Source: Rehmannia glutinosa (taxonomy: Eukaryota > Streptophyta > Magnoliopsida > Lamiales > Orobanchaceae). From it: 64,000 bases of DNA. A model generated the notes under the pieces. That model searched no databases and was not told the DNA's origin. It was given only the letters and a program-made list of their open reading frames with translations. The DNA is taken from contig CM071925.1 in assembly GCA_016081115.2 (NCBI GenBank), positions 9,528,441-9,592,440 on the forward strand. Direction: 5' to 3'. The position numbers and the translations under genes are program-made. Shown piece after piece: positions 12,449 through 24,951 of the stretch. Numbering within the stretch: the first letter of the stretch is position 1; every line of letters starts with the position of its first letter.

Positions 12449-13893
12449 TGTAGGTCCTGCAAGGGGTGTAAGTGTAAGGTTTAGAAGCGGGGTTGAATAA
12501 ACCTTACCAAATTTTCGATTTAGTCCTTTTAAATCTACAGAGTTAATTCTACACAGCTTGTGTCCTGATGGACAATGAATTAGTCACTCAAGAGAGTTAA
12601 TCTTTCAATGACTCACTGAGCCGTTGATGGAGTAACTCATTGTTGGCTACAATTTAACTCACCGTGGTTTTATTTTCAATGAAGACTTAACACCCTTAAG
12701 TTTGATTAAGCAAGATATTAGAGCTTGATTTAGTATTGTAAATTATCAAATGGATAGCAAATTTATCACAGATATAAGCAATTAAAAGGTGAATTTAAAT
12801 GTTGAAATGTAAATGACACAAGAAAGTTTTTATAGAGGTTCAAGATGGGGTAATTCTTCTACTCCTCTCTTCTCCAACTCCCGGAGGAATCCACTAAGTA
12901 ATGATCAGTTTACAAAGTGGTAATAGTCCTGTGATACAAGTCTTGATCACAACAAAACTTGATCCTTTGGGACTCACCTGAGACGCCTTGATCACTCAAA
13001 TTCGGGCTTCTCGCTCGACTCACCTTTCTTCACAGGCGTATGCTTTTGCTACTACACTCACTTGCTCAAGCTCTTTGATTTGATCACGAAGCCCTCCAAA
13101 TGCTTAAGACTTAGTTCAACTTTGAACTTTTCTACAATCCTTCCCGGAAAGTAGACCCTTTTTTCAAGAGTTTCTCTTCAACTCGATTGAAGTTCTCTTT
13201 CCTTCACGTGAGTGTTGGATTGATGTACTTCGAATGTAGTTTGAGGATTGAGATTGTTTCAGCTTTTCTAATGTGCTTGTATATCTCACGTATGTGTCAT
13301 TCATGCATTATTTTCTCAAACTAACTCCTCGCCTTCTTTTATAGTGAACTTTCAAAAATTTGCCCGTTGAAAGAGATAGCTTATTTTTGAAAGTCACTTT
13401 GCCGTTGGCTTGCGCTTCTTGGAATTGCCGCTTTCCTCGTATGAATTATTCTTTTCACCTTTTCGTAGTTCGACACTGCAGTGCTTCCCATCGTTCATTC
13501 TTTTGCACGCTCGACCGAGCACTCCAAGAAAGGTGTATGGAGATATTACTTGTTTAAGTAAATCTCTTGATTTCTCGGCAAACGGTTCTTTTACGCTTAT
13601 CTCGACTTGACCGCATTTCCTTGCTTTCCCAGTGACTTAGAGTCACCTTCCAATCATTGGATGACTCTTCGTCACTTCAACTTGAGACTCGCTTTTCTTG
13701 AGTTGACTGACCGATGCTCCACTCACCAGATCTCACCGCTTCTTCAAGAGTGTTCCCATCTACTCTTTTTTTGCCATACTCACTGCCTCACGCCAGAGTC
13801 TTCCTTCCGGGCCTTCGCTTGTCTTCTTGCATGTTAGGGCGTATGTTTTGACTCACTTGGCCGCCTCTTTTCATTACAACGCATTTTACAATA
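12449..13893 (-). repeat. 5' LTR of the Sirevirus-like element, 5'-truncated
   Basis: It matches the left LTR from 12627 upward and has an extra inner 178 bp (12449-12626) that the left copy lost. Similarity to the left copy stops at about 13893, roughly 90 bp before the expected TGTTAGG start, and copia-A pre-integrase sequence follows at once. Confidence 0.8.
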
Positions 13894-15330
13894 AGGCCGA
13901 GTTAAACATTTTGACTAACCAAATCACTTCTAGGCCAAATTTTATAAAGATGCCTTTTCTATTTGCTTCACAAATAATTTCATCATTTTTAAGAATAAGG
14001 CAATTTTCTTTATTGAAAATAACATTATAATTTGAATCACAAAGTTGGCTAACACTTATCAAATTGAACTTAAGCCCTTCAACTGTAAATAACATTACTA
14101 GAGAGAGAAGAATTACTTAATTTCTCCATTTCCAAGAATTTTTCCTTTGCCATTCCCGAACATGACCATACCTTCTTCTTGGAGTTTGATTTGCAATGTA
14201 AATTTCTTCCTAGTCATATGGCGTGAACACCCGTATCCACTTGTACCATTTGAATCCCTCCATCATAGTTATAGCACCTATTACCTACAAATGAATTATT
14301 TTAAAGTGCCCTATAATTTTGGGGTCCAGGGGTTAGCTTTGAGACCTTTGGGTCTCCATAATAATTAAAAATATTTCTAACCCGACAAGTATTTGCCGTG
14401 TGACTATTTTACCACAATAAAAATATGTAATAGTTCTAAGATAACGAGTAACATCTCATAGGAGACACGGTTCTTTTTCATATCATTAATAGCTTTTGGT
14501 TTATAAACAAGTTCTAGTTTCAAATGATCACAACGTTGAATAACAAGAATTTTGGTCATTTTGTGGGGTACTCAAGTTAAACTTCATCATATCATTTTTT
14601 ATAATTATTATCCTTAACTTAGAGATTCATTTTTTCTTTTCAAGGTTTCTAACCTTAATAAGTGTAGTAGTGTTAGCACAAGAAAGTAATTCATATGAAA
14701 CATGTAAACTATCCTTAGCCCTTTTAAAGAGTTGAATTCTTTTCAAATTTTTTTTGTATTTAAAAAGCATGCTTTGGAATTCATTTTCAAGCTCATCAAA
14801 ATCATCTTAATTCATTAATACATATGTAATAACTGTAGCTGCATCTATTTTCTTCGATTCCCATTAGACATTGCTCGGCTTCTTCATCATTGAAGTTGTA
14901 GAAGCTCATCCCAAGTTTTTGGATTTGAGATAATATCCAATGTAGAAGTGATGCCTTTGAATAACTCCTTTCATTTGCATATACTTCATAGATAGTTTCT
15001 AATTTTTTCCATACTTCATGTGCCGATCGTATCCCCGAATATGATTATATTCTCAGAGAGGTAAGAGAACAATGAAGAATATTTAGAGCTTTACCGTTTA
15101 TGGAGAATATTTTCTCATCTTCATCACCGAGCCCTTGAGGACCATGGAAGTTTGAGTCCGCCTTTCATCGGGATGGATACTCCATTTATAACCGTGTTCC
15201 AAATATCGAATCCGAATTTTTAGGAAGCACTTCATTTTTTCTTTCCAAAATACATAATTATTGAGTCAAGAGAGATAGCTTGTTAAAGGAGGTGCTTGGT
15301 AAGGTAGGCTTCGTCAGAGCTACGGATCTT
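13894..15330 (-). pseudogene. copia-A gag, zinc knuckle, protease and GAG-pre-integrase (outer element)
   Basis: From 15330 downward the minus strand reads APPLTSYLS, then LNNYVFWKEKMKCFL (gag N-terminal UBN2 start), later a zinc-knuckle remnant (FYCGKI…) followed by NYYGDPKVSKLTPGP, then a protease remnant with MTRKKFTLQIKL, and finally VEGLKFNLISVSQLCDSNY of the GAG-pre-integrase domain at 13886-14095. Several frameshifts and stops occur. The gag spacer near 14475-14600 is very similar to that at 19290-19420, so this and the element at 18000-21192 belong to one family. The rest of the integrase is at 1-228. Confidence 0.8.
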
Positions 15331-15333
15331 TCT

Positions 15334-16975
15334 CAGTGCAAGTGTAACTATCGCTTTATAGTATAGATTATTGAGTACCGAGTGTCATTCCCACGAGGAT
15401 TATAAGTACTAGTAATTACCGCCTTTTGTTATCTAATATAGCAATTTAAGAGGTTTGTTGATAAATAAGCAAAATAAAGATTCTAAATAACAAATTACAA
15501 TTGGTAAAAATGGCTTTTAATATTTGTAAAATAAGAAATCAAGAGATAGAAATGTGTTTGAATGTAAATCCCTCTAATATTTTTGATTAAACAAGATATA
15601 AATACAACCATAAGACCTACAAATACCACCCTCTTTAACAAAATCTCATGTTTTAACCGTAGAAATTCCCGATTTAAGTTAAACCTCTTTCAAGGTGAAA
15701 ACTCCTAATCTCAAGTTGATTAACCGAAATCTCTTTCTAGTTAAAACCCCCAAGATTGCATTATAACGATTTATGAATTCCCATATTAGTTTGACTCAAT
15801 CCGTAAGATTTATGTCGCCCTATATATAGATCGATGCAACTCTTTTCACTTATAAAAGTTCTTTCTCATCATAAGTCTCGATTACCCGATGAGGAATAGA
15901 TTTCAAATCGATATACCGGAATATTAACTCGAATGAACAAAGCATAATATAAGTGAATCACACAAAACATGAAGATTTTATTAAAAACATACAAACCTTA
16001 ATCACAAATACATTCTGTAGTTCATTACATTCAAACACTAGAGTTTAGCTACACATGATTTTGACAAAATAATAAATTACACAAGAAGATTTAAGTATTG
16101 TAGATATGGTATACTTATCTTTCTCAAATTCTCAACGGGCTTCTTTTCGATTGATGTCAATGATGTCACATGCCCTTCTTATCCAATATCGCCAAGTTTT
16201 CTCCTCCAAAACCCCTTGATCCCAATTCTACTTAATGGATGTAATATGATGAATATAATGAATATTTCAATGTCCTCCCCAACTCATATACTGGCTTTTA
16301 TAGACATCATTTTTTTAAAGGAATATATTGATAATGTCATCCTATGTTAATCAATCGCTCCACTTCCATAGTCAGTTGTTGAATTCTTATTTTCATGCAA
16401 TAATCGGGGAATATTGGGATATGGTGCAAGCAAAATTGGGTGTTAAAAGTGTACAAAAGTTGTCAAAAAGCTTGATGGTGAGTTTTTCATAATTTCCGCA
16501 TGGAAAAGCGCAGTGCCCCCTCACAGACGGCCAGGTTTAACGCCAGCCAGGTGGCGTTTTATTCGCAGAAGTCGTGCCAACACGGGCGCAGCTTTCCCAA
16601 CACGGCCAGGCCATGTTGTTTGACACATTGTTGGAGAGCACGCTGTGCCATGTCTGGGGCTATTTCGCCGATGTTTTCGCTTTCGATCCCGTTGGAACAC
16701 GGTTGTGTGCCCGCCTAATACCCCGGCCGTGTTCGCCTAAAAGGCTCCCAAATGACGCGCTTAGCTTGAGATTTCGAGCGTTTTTTGCATTCTTAAACCC
16801 TGTATGTTTTGACAGAATCCATGGTCTAAAATTCACCAAACAATAGCTCAATGGTCAATCAACATCAATAAAAGACTTGAATAATATGAATAAAAATTTA
16901 CGAAACTAAACAATACAATAACTCAAATTTACTCAAATATACACATAAAACATGCAAAAATACACTTATCGTAAA
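15334..16975 (-). repeat. Athila-like (Ty3/gypsy) solo LTR
   Basis: The lower-coordinate end, read on the minus strand, has the text pattern of gypsy LTR ends (ATCCTCGTGGGAATGACACT, then ACACTTGC), similar in kind to the LTR ends at 39434 and 48641. The upper end resembles the start of the other Athila LTRs (GTATTTTTGCATG). A TATA-like box (TATAAAAG, minus strand, near 16300) and a GC-rich island (16500-16760) fall in the expected places. No internal gypsy sequence borders it. The ends are approximate and no target duplication was found. Confidence 0.5.
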
Positions 16976-17999
16976 TCTTAGACATGAATAAAAGTCCATA
17001 ATCCATCCATCGATTAAGTGATATCCTCAGCTTCTTTTTCATACATATCTTAGCTTTTTTTTCCGCAGCTTTTTCAAGCTTCTTTTTGAGCGTATGAGCT
17101 TATTTCATGTTTCTCCCCATTTGTAATCATCAAAAAAGAATGCTAGCACAATAAAAACACCATATAATCATATCAAAGTGCGTAATATTAACCGATTTAT
17201 CGAGCTTTTGAGCATAAAGCTTAAAATTCCAAATAATAAGGGAAAATTTGATATGATGATTTGTAAAAGCTCATTCGAGTGAGAAAACACGATCTCTATA
17301 AACTTATAAGACTTTTGAAATCGAGAGAATTATGTATGGGATGAAATTTCATTGAAATATTTTTGTCGAACATTTCATGTATGAGAAAAAACGAAGATGT
17401 ATATAACCCTTGTAAATATAATCACGCCCAAAAATTCATCACCAAATGCAATTCTACAAATATCATTCATCAATACTCAACATACCCAATACAATTATAC
17501 AATAAATTTCATCAAAATACCAAAACATGCACTTTCTCATGGTTCAACCCAATTGAGATTAAAAGGGAATTAATTTTACCAATCAATCGTGAAGTCGGGA
17601 AATAATGATGTCATACAAGTAATATAAGTCCAAAAGTATAGAATTTACAAGAAAGAAATCATTTGGGTAAATTGTGTGTGAAATTTAAAAGGGGTTTAAA
17701 AATAGAAGAAAAACGCAGTGAAATGAGAAAACTAAGGACATAAACGATTTTAACCAAAAACCCATATTGCTGACGGTCGAAGGGGAGGTCAACTGGTCCA
17801 GCCGAGGTCGACTGGCCGACCTCCCTCCATTCGTGCCTGGAGCAAATTTTTCTACCGTCCTGTCCATTTTTGAGTTAAAAATCTGATTTTTCACCCCTAA
17901 GTTTAAAAACGCACAAAATACAATCATAGACCTTATTCGATATGATTTATGCCTAAACGAGCTTGAATTGAAGCAAAAGACTCCTATAGCTTAGCGTTT
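16976..17999 (-). other. probable 3' non-coding part of the second copia-A element
   Basis: This lies below the RNase H at 18000-18275 on the same strand. It contains GATGATTACAAATGGGGAG near 17120, resembling the purine-rich text near copia 3' ends, and a GC-rich patch with GGTCGACTGG-like words at 17765-17850. No protein frame is supported. The expected 3' LTR is missing, probably cut by the solo LTR at 15334-16975. Confidence 0.4.
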
Positions 18000-18275
18000 T
18001 GTAAAAATATCCGCTAGTTGATCTTGAGACGGAACGAAACACATCTCAATTTTTCATTTGGAAATGCAATCCCTTAGAAAATGATGACGAACCTCAATAT
18101 GTTTAGTACGGTTATGATGAACTAGATTTTAAGCAATGTTTATACCGATGTGTTATCGCAAAATAGGAATATTTTCAAAAGAGCATTTGTATTCCGATAA
18201 GGTTTGTTTCATCCAAAGCAATTGAGTACAACAAAAGGCAAATGTATTCGGCTTCGTTGAAAAATACACAATTTT
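18000..18275 (-). pseudogene. copia-A RNase H terminal part
   Basis: The minus strand reads CCTQLLWMKQTLSEYKCSF, then a degraded INIA block, NRTKHIEVRHHFLRDCISK and SQDQLADIFTK in nearly one frame with two stops. These are the last conserved blocks of Ty1/copia RNase H. The reverse transcriptase and integrase that should lie between here and the gag at 19000 are not recognisable. Confidence 0.85.
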
Positions 18276-18990
18276 GTTTCATAGAAAATCAAGATATCGG
18301 GCAATCGCTAAAAATTGACATGATTCGATGTACTTTAAGATCATTAATATTTTCGATAATCCGAACCACTATATCCTTTAAGAGAAAAATTTTCGTTTGA
18401 TAAAACAAGCTTATATGAAATAAATGACTTTTAATATGATATTCTTTGGGATTTCTTTGAAAACGAAAGCACATAGGCATACGAATATAAAGAATATCGA
18501 GTTTATGAGACCAATAAAGTTATGAACATACCTCGATTGTGTTTTCGCCAACCAATTCAAACTTGACCAATTTGATGTAGATAATCAATGTTATCTCTAC
18601 GATCATTTGCCCTTTAATACTCAAGATCTCGCCACAAAATCTTAAGAAAGATTCTTGTACAAGAATTTAGTAGTACCGAATAATATAGACAATATGATAT
18701 AAACCAATATAGAAATTAGACAATTAACACATACTATGCTTTGTAAGAACCAACAAGAGTTTGATAACATGCAAGTTCTAACGAGCTTATAGAAAAGCAA
18801 TATAAGGTCTCTTTTGAAATTTGAAAATATGGTTGAGACCTCATTTTTAAGAAACATTTTGAAAAAGAATTTTGACAATAAATATGTGCAATAATTAAAT
18901 AAAATGCATAATTCAAGAAGACGATAAGAATTACTAATTTTGTCATTGTCAATGGTTGTAAAGTCTTTCCCATTGTTGATTATACTTTCT
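18276..18990. other. no recognisable content inside the second copia-A element
   Basis: An AT-rich stretch where protease, integrase and RT would be expected. I could not recognise any pol motif in any frame. Either a large deletion occurred or the sequence has decayed beyond recognition. Confidence 0.4.
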
Positions 18991-20115
18991 TCGAAAATGA
19001 TCTTGTTGATAATGTTTTCCTTGATCAAATGGCGAACATTGATTGTCTATTTGACGATTTGAATTTCCTTTGACTTTTATTGCGCCGAGTACCTAACATG
19101 AAATTATCTTTGTGGTACCTCTCAAGTGTTTGGGTCCATTGGGATTAGCTTGAGACTTTAGGTCTCCAATAATGTTTTGAGCTATTTCTAAATTCCGACA
19201 AGCATTTATCGTGGTGACTACTTTTACCACAATAAAAACACATAATAATTCTAGAAGATGATGATTGGCATAAACAAGAGTAGGTAGTTGATTCTTTTTC
19301 ATATCATTGATAACATTCGCTTATAACCGAGTCCTAATTTCAAATGATCACAACGTTGAACATCAAGAATTTTGGCCATATTATCGGTGCTCAAATTAAA
19401 CTTCATCATATCTTTTTCATGCAATCAATGTCCTTAGTGAGAGTTTCATTTTTTCTTTCAAGGTTTCTAACCTTATCAAGTGCAGAGAGTGAGCACAAGA
19501 AAGTGATTCATATTAAACAAGTAAACTATCCTTTTCATTTTTCAAAGTGTTGAATTCCTTTTTCAAATATTTGTATTTAAAAAGCATGCTTTGGAATTCA
19601 TTTTGAAGCTCATCAAAATCATGTTGCAATTCATTAATAAAAGAGATAGAAGAGTTAGAGTGTACCTCATTGTCTTCTTCGATGCCCATTAGACATTGCT
19701 CGCCTTCCTCATTATCGGATGTTGCAAGAAGCTCATCCCATGTTTTTCGATTTCATATTATATCCTATTGAGAAGTGGATTCTTTGAATTACTCCTTTCA
19801 TCGTATAAAGTTCATAGATGAGAATATTGTCGATAAGCTCATCAAAATTTGTAGTTTCAAAATTTTGAGCTTCCGAGATAGAGGTAACCTTTCTTTGACC
19901 AAGAGGTGGGAAGAGCATTTAGAACTTTTGTGACTCTTATCCTCTTCGGAAATAATTTTCCCAAGTGCAACAAGAGGATTTATAATGTTGCCAAACCTTT
20001 CAACCATTTTGGAAATATTTTTCCAACATTCATTGTAAAATTTTCGAACTCTTTGACCAACATGGTCTTCCGAGCTTGTTTCACTTTCTTTTGCCTTCAT
20101 AGATAACTTCTAAGT
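18991..20115 (-). pseudogene. copia-A gag with zinc knuckle
   Basis: The minus strand starts near 20100 with MKAKESETSSEDHVGQ, continues with KVTSISEAQNFETTNFDEL and IYELYTMK (UBN2 gag blocks; 19733-19918), and ends with the CCHC knuckle CFYCGKSSHHDKC near 19210. The frame changes at least three times. The expected stretch between LTR and gag (end of U5 and primer site) is missing, because LTR-like sequence joins the gag almost directly at about 20115. Confidence 0.8.
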
Positions 20116-21192
20116 TTTTTTCATGTACTTTCAAGAGTACCACACTCTTCTTACAACACCACCTAAGAAGATTACCATTTTTCCAACAAGAAGAGCACCA
20201 AACTTTCTTCTTCACCTCAAGAGCACCAAACCTTTTCAACACCTCAAGAGCACCAAACTCTTCAACACGAAAAGCACCAAGCTTTTCAACAAATCAACCA
20301 AACGTGTTCTTGCCAAAAGAACCCTAACAAAGATTTCTTGTTTTCGATGATGTTACAAATACAATCAAGATTACACTTTAAATGAAATACTACAACTCAA
20401 AAGTGCAAGTGTAATCAAGAAGGAAAACCTAATAAGCAAGATGTGAAAGTTGATAAGCTTAAGCTATTACAAACAAGAATGTTGAAAATAAAGACTTGAT
20501 AAATTTGCACTCTTGTTATGTTGTATTATGTTGTTATATCTTGTTGATTCAATCCTTCATCAACTTATACGAGATGTCTCGATTTGATTTTCAAACAGCT
20601 CCTCCTCGAGATTGAAATCAACAAAAATAATGCGAATCAAATCAAGATTATAACTATTAGAAATGAATTCCTTAAAATCACGAAAAGTTGTCTCACGCTT
20701 CAACTGATAATTTGTCGATAAAATATTTGGTCGACCGATTGAACACAAATGAGAAAATTTAATTGAATCACAATTACACTTTTGGACCGGGTCTGGGGGG
20801 CACCTGGCCGATCCTCATGTCGACCGATCTAACCCCAAGCGTGACCGGGTCCAACTCCTCACAAATCCAAAAACAGAGAAGTTTTACACAAAATGAACTT
20901 CCCTGTAACTTGGCCGACCTAGCGGTCGCACATTGGGATTTTCTCCAACATTCACGCCTCGCTTATGTTCCGTAAATCAAACTTTCATGCACGGGTTGCC
21001 CTGCGGCGACCGATCAACACTTATGTAATGTGGTCCAATTTTTATCAAAAATAAACTTCTTGGAAATACTCCAAAAATTAATAAAATATTTAAATCTGTT
21101 GGGACTATTTGGACAATATTTGGAGACATTATTTTGGTGAAAACTCATTTAAATAAAATCATCAAAATTACGATAAAAACATTTATCTAACA
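20116..21192 (-). repeat. copia-A 5' LTR, 3'-truncated (copy C1)
   Basis: Read on the minus strand it begins TGTTAGATAAATG and continues with TTTTGATGATTTT, as in copy C2 (29471 downward). It contains a GC-rich patch with GACCGATCTAACCCC-type words (20785-20860) and ends in a run of short inverted repeats (20127-20312) before gag. It resembles C2 (28330-29471) and C3 (35480-36985) in order of parts but is diverged. Confidence 0.75.
20133..20312 (-). other. stem-loop array in copia-A LTR C1
   Basis: Consecutive short inverted repeats share a loop that reads GTGGT or TTGGT on the sense (minus) strand. On the plus strand the clearest are 20133-20149 (AAGAGT / ACTCTT, loop ACCAC), 20269-20287 (GAAAAGC / GCTTTTC, loop ACCAA) and the pair around 20305-20321 (GTTCTT / AAGAAC, loop GCCAA). 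Several others between them are imperfect. Confidence 0.7.
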
Positions 21193-22138
21193 ATAAGTGT
21201 GTATTACAAAATCAAACCTCATGGAATTTTTGTGATTTCCAAAAACCCTAAGATCCATTTGAAAATAAATAAATTTCATATAACTTGAATTTGAAATCTA
21301 TTTCCTGCTTGGATGATGGGATTTGTGTAGTGAATTTTAAATCTATCATAAAATTTTTGATAAATGTGTGTAGTATGTTTACGTGTGTGGAGTGTATAAG
21401 ATGTGTAGTGTATAGTGTGTGTGTAAATATGTGCATTGTTAGTGTAAATGTGTGTGCTGTGTGCCAGCCAGTATGAATATGCAAGCTGTACATAATAAAA
21501 AAAAAGAATTAATTTCAAATTGACTGGTGCTTTTAATAATTTAAAATCTTTTGAAATGAACTAACCTCATGAGACTGACTGAAATCCAATAAAGATTTAT
21601 ACGCCAAACAAGCGATACGATTTAAGCCGATTTCAAATATGTGATCCCAAATCCCTAGCTCCCATCCAAATGCACCCCTAGTTTTTTTTTGGTTACTAGC
21701 AGTATTTTTCATAATTTCTTTTTACTATTAATAATCCCTAGTTCTTTTAGAGTAAAAACATGCTATATATTTTAACATCATTTGTTTTAATTTTTCTAAT
21801 AAACCTTAAGTACATATATACGTGCCGTTCATATAATATATTGGAATAACTAATAGAACACCAAACAAACTTAAAAAAAAAAAGTGGGATTGTAATAAAA
21901 CAAATTAAACCACAGACAACTTAAAACATATTCATTATAATTAAGAGAACATACGGACAAACTATTATACAATAATCCTCATATATTATTTGAATGACCA
22001 ACATAAAAGTGCTTGTTATTGATGCTCAAAGTCCAGGCGACTAAGGGAAAATAAAACACAGTACATAATTCAACATCAAATTTAAGATTCATCAGCAACA
22101 AATTCAACCTCCACATGATCTCGATGCTTTCCATAGTT
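21193..22138. other. intergenic, low-complexity
   Basis: No coding potential is seen. A TGTG-rich degenerate run lies at 21360-21470, and the short frames that cross it are products of that repeat. The part next to 22138 would be the 3' flank of GH1-A. Confidence 0.5.
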
Positions 22139-23475
22139 TCATTCCTCTTCAACTTGTTTGCTTTTGGCACGTAGAAGTTGCTTCTTCGCTAAAAACTTGG
22201 CGAACCAAAGAGCTGACCTTTAGGATATCTCATGAGGTAATTCATGTAGTTTCACATAAACGAGTCCTAATCTGACAAAGATATCCCACCACCCACTAAA
22301 ATTGTCGGTCCATGACCAAGCAGTAACCTATTACATTCACTTTGTCACTGCAAAACACCCCAATCAAACAAATTTTAGCTAATTAATAACATAGCTAGAA
22401 TCATTCATTTATTTTCCTCGGAAAAAAAGAAGAATCATTCATTTATATAAGGGTTAATGTTTTTAAAAAAGTGAGGTTTGGGCTAATTAATAAAAAATGA
22501 AAAATGCGTTGAAAAATTAACCTCCTTGAGGTTTCATTCATCTTACATTTTCCCTTCCTAAGTAAAAATAATATTTAAAATATTCACATGATTTTTATAG
22601 AAATAATACAATTATTCCCTAAATTTAAGACAAAATCATTGATCATGCAATTTTAGATATAATAAAGTAATGAAGGAGTTTGATAAGCTCTTCTTTATAA
22701 GATCATTGATCATGCAATGTATATATGTCTAGAGTATATATAGGGTTAATTACAAAACTACCCCTAAGATTTAGTCTGTTACAAAATAACTCGATCTAGT
22801 ATCTTCAAAAATTACAAATATCCATTATTGAGGTTTGTACTTACCTTATAAATACCCCACTCTTGAGACTCTTGAGGGGCAATTTTGTAAGGTAAAAGTA
22901 AATGTAAAGGGGTATTTGTAATTTTAAAAGATAATAAATCTTTTTGTAATTACATACCCAATATGTGTGTGTGTGCGCTTTGTCCAATTATAAAAGAAGT
23001 TACAAAAATTAGTTTGTCATGGCAAAAAATTAAAACGTACTCATTCCGTGCTTTCAGAATATTTGCAAGATGGTCTTGGTGATAATGCACTTAGTGTGTC
23101 GACGCAAGCTTCATAAGCTGTGAGCTTGTGATCATTCTTTTCATCCACACCTAAATATATAGTATGATTGAATTTATTTATTAGTAAATTAGTTTCAACT
23201 ATACTGAAATTCTCAATAATTCATGATGAAACTAGCTAGAAAAGTTAGAGATACCATTTTCAGTAATGTATATTGGTGGAATTTGCACTGATCAGGGCTC
23301 TTCTCATGGAGTATTTTGTTTACATGTTTCAAGAGCTCATAAATCCCCCATGGAACTACGTACAACCACGATGAGCCAGCCTATATCAATTGAAAGAGAT
23401 AAAAAAATTACATTATCATAACTATCCACAAAATAGTTACCTGTAATACCAATTTAGCAATTAGACTAATATAGA

Positions 23476-23775
23476 AAAGGTAAAATTACAAAAGCCTCCT
23501 AAAGTTTGGGTTAATTACAAAAAAATCCAGAGATTTTAAGGAATTACCAAAAAAAAGACAAAAAACCTTTACCTTCGAGCTGTCTTACATTTTTTCATTT
23601 CATATGCCAAAAAAAAAAACACAAAAGCTCCCCTTATGTTCATATAAATATTACTATCACCCCTTAAATTTAAGTCACAATCAAACCTCAAGCAATTTTT
23701 TGTAATTTTTAAAAACCTCCTGGTCTTTTTATAATTAGCCCAAACCTTAGGAGGATTTTTTGTAATTATCCCTAA
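23476..23775 (-). mobile_element. MITE-like repeat, AATTACAAAA family, intron 10 of GH1-A
   Basis: It is bounded by inverted text of the form GGGATAATTACAAAAAATCC / GGTAAAATTACAAAAGCCTCC. The same family occurs at 58332-58620 and, more degraded, near 27600-27850 and 22740-22970. It lies between exon 11 and the 32-base exon 10. Confidence 0.65.
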
Positions 23776-24449
23776 AATGAATAAGTTGATGCACAATCTC
23801 ACCACTTGACCAATTGGCACCCCATTTCGTTCAGCTATAGAAAAAAAAAACAAAAACAGAGTATTAATTATAATTTCATTCATTTCTAAAAATAAAATGA
23901 AAAGAATTTAAATCAGCATTAATTACTATAATATGCAATCTGTTGATCTTTGGCGTAGCCTGGTGGTACTTGAGGTTCGGGATCATTGGCTGCATAATTA
24001 GCTGTATAATAGTTCAAACCCAGAAAATCAATGGACCCTTTGAGCAATTTGACCTCATTGTTTTTGAATGGTGCTAGATTTTCTTGATCAACATAATCTA
24101 TCATACTTTGTGGATATTTGCCCGATAATACGGGCTCCAAGAACCTGAAATTAAATTAAATTAAATTAAATTGATATAAATAATATAAATCAAATTTACA
24201 TCAAATTCATTACACGAATCAATTTTTCAAATAGTTGAAAATAAAAATGGCACGTGAAAGTACAACTATACATGGCCTTACCATCCCAACATAAAGTCTT
24301 TGGCTCTATCGGCAGCTTTCACATCTTCCGGATCTTTTTCATTTAATGGCACAAACCAATGGGAAACAAGTGTAATCCCAATCTTGCCTTCTTGATGTTC
24401 CTGAGGTTTTAAATTCCATTCAAACAAATAAATAAGGGGTTGATTAATT

Positions 24450-24951
24450 AGGGAAAATAATTTATTTGGTCCTTTGACTTGAATTATTTTGAGATTTAGT
24501 CTTAAGTAGTCACCTTTAAATTTTAATCCAATATGTTATAAAATTTGGACATTTAGTCATATTTTGATCGTAAAATTATGCAATTTTACGAAAATTGCTG
24601 GCTATGACTAGTGAAGTGCAGAACATGTCAAAAAAACTTGAGGATTTTGTTGATTTGACGCAGAAATTGCCACCAAATCATTAAAATCCCCAATTTTTGT
24701 GTCACTTTTTTGTAATTTGATGTCAATTTTTACGCCAAATCCCTAAAATTTCTAAGTTTCTTAGACACATTAGATCCATCCTGTCCTAGTAAAGCAATTA
24801 ATTACGGTGAAAATTACACAATTCCAAATAAAATCTGACTAAATGTCCAAATTTTTAAAGATATCGACCAAAATGTAAAGATAACAACTTATATATAGAA
24901 CTCCAAATCTCCAAGAGTTCCAAGTTACCGGACTAAAAAAACTATTTTCCG
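24450..24951 (+). mobile_element. hAT-like MITE with 8-bp target duplication, intron 7 of GH1-A
   Basis: A 502-bp repeat with imperfect terminal inverted repeats (GGGAAAATAATTTATTTGG at the left, complement of TAAAAAAACTATTTTCCG at the right). It is flanked on both sides by the exact octamer GATTAATT (24442-24449 and 24952-24959), the duplication length of hAT elements. The matching intron of GH1-B (57608-57727) is only 120 bp and lacks it. Confidence 0.75.

Larger units (their letters stand above)
229..13893 (-). mobile_element. Sirevirus-like Ty1/copia retrotransposon, degenerate and nested
   Basis: Two direct repeats of about 1.35-1.45 kb (229-1582 and 12449-13893) bound an internal region with minus-strand gag, protease remnant, integrase, reverse transcriptase and RNase H in copia order (INT before RT). 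A polypurine tract borders the left repeat and an initiator-Met-like primer site borders the right one. Long LTRs, a long 3' internal region after pol and a gag with the LxxIxxxQRxxGDKxGLG-like block match the Sirevirus/Maximus lineage. Every coding domain is broken by small indels. Both LTRs lack their outer ends (about 180 bp at the left, about 90 bp at the right), so no target duplication is visible. Confidence 0.85.

Noticed and set aside
16500..16760. Bacterial or vector contamination suggested by high GC
   Set aside because: It sits inside an LTR-like unit, and comparable GC islands occur in the other LTRs of the window.
18642..19028. A 128-residue frame rich in hydrophobic residues, possible membrane protein
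   Set aside because: It overlaps the copia-A internal region in the antisense-free AT-rich part, matches no family I know and looks like a chance frame.
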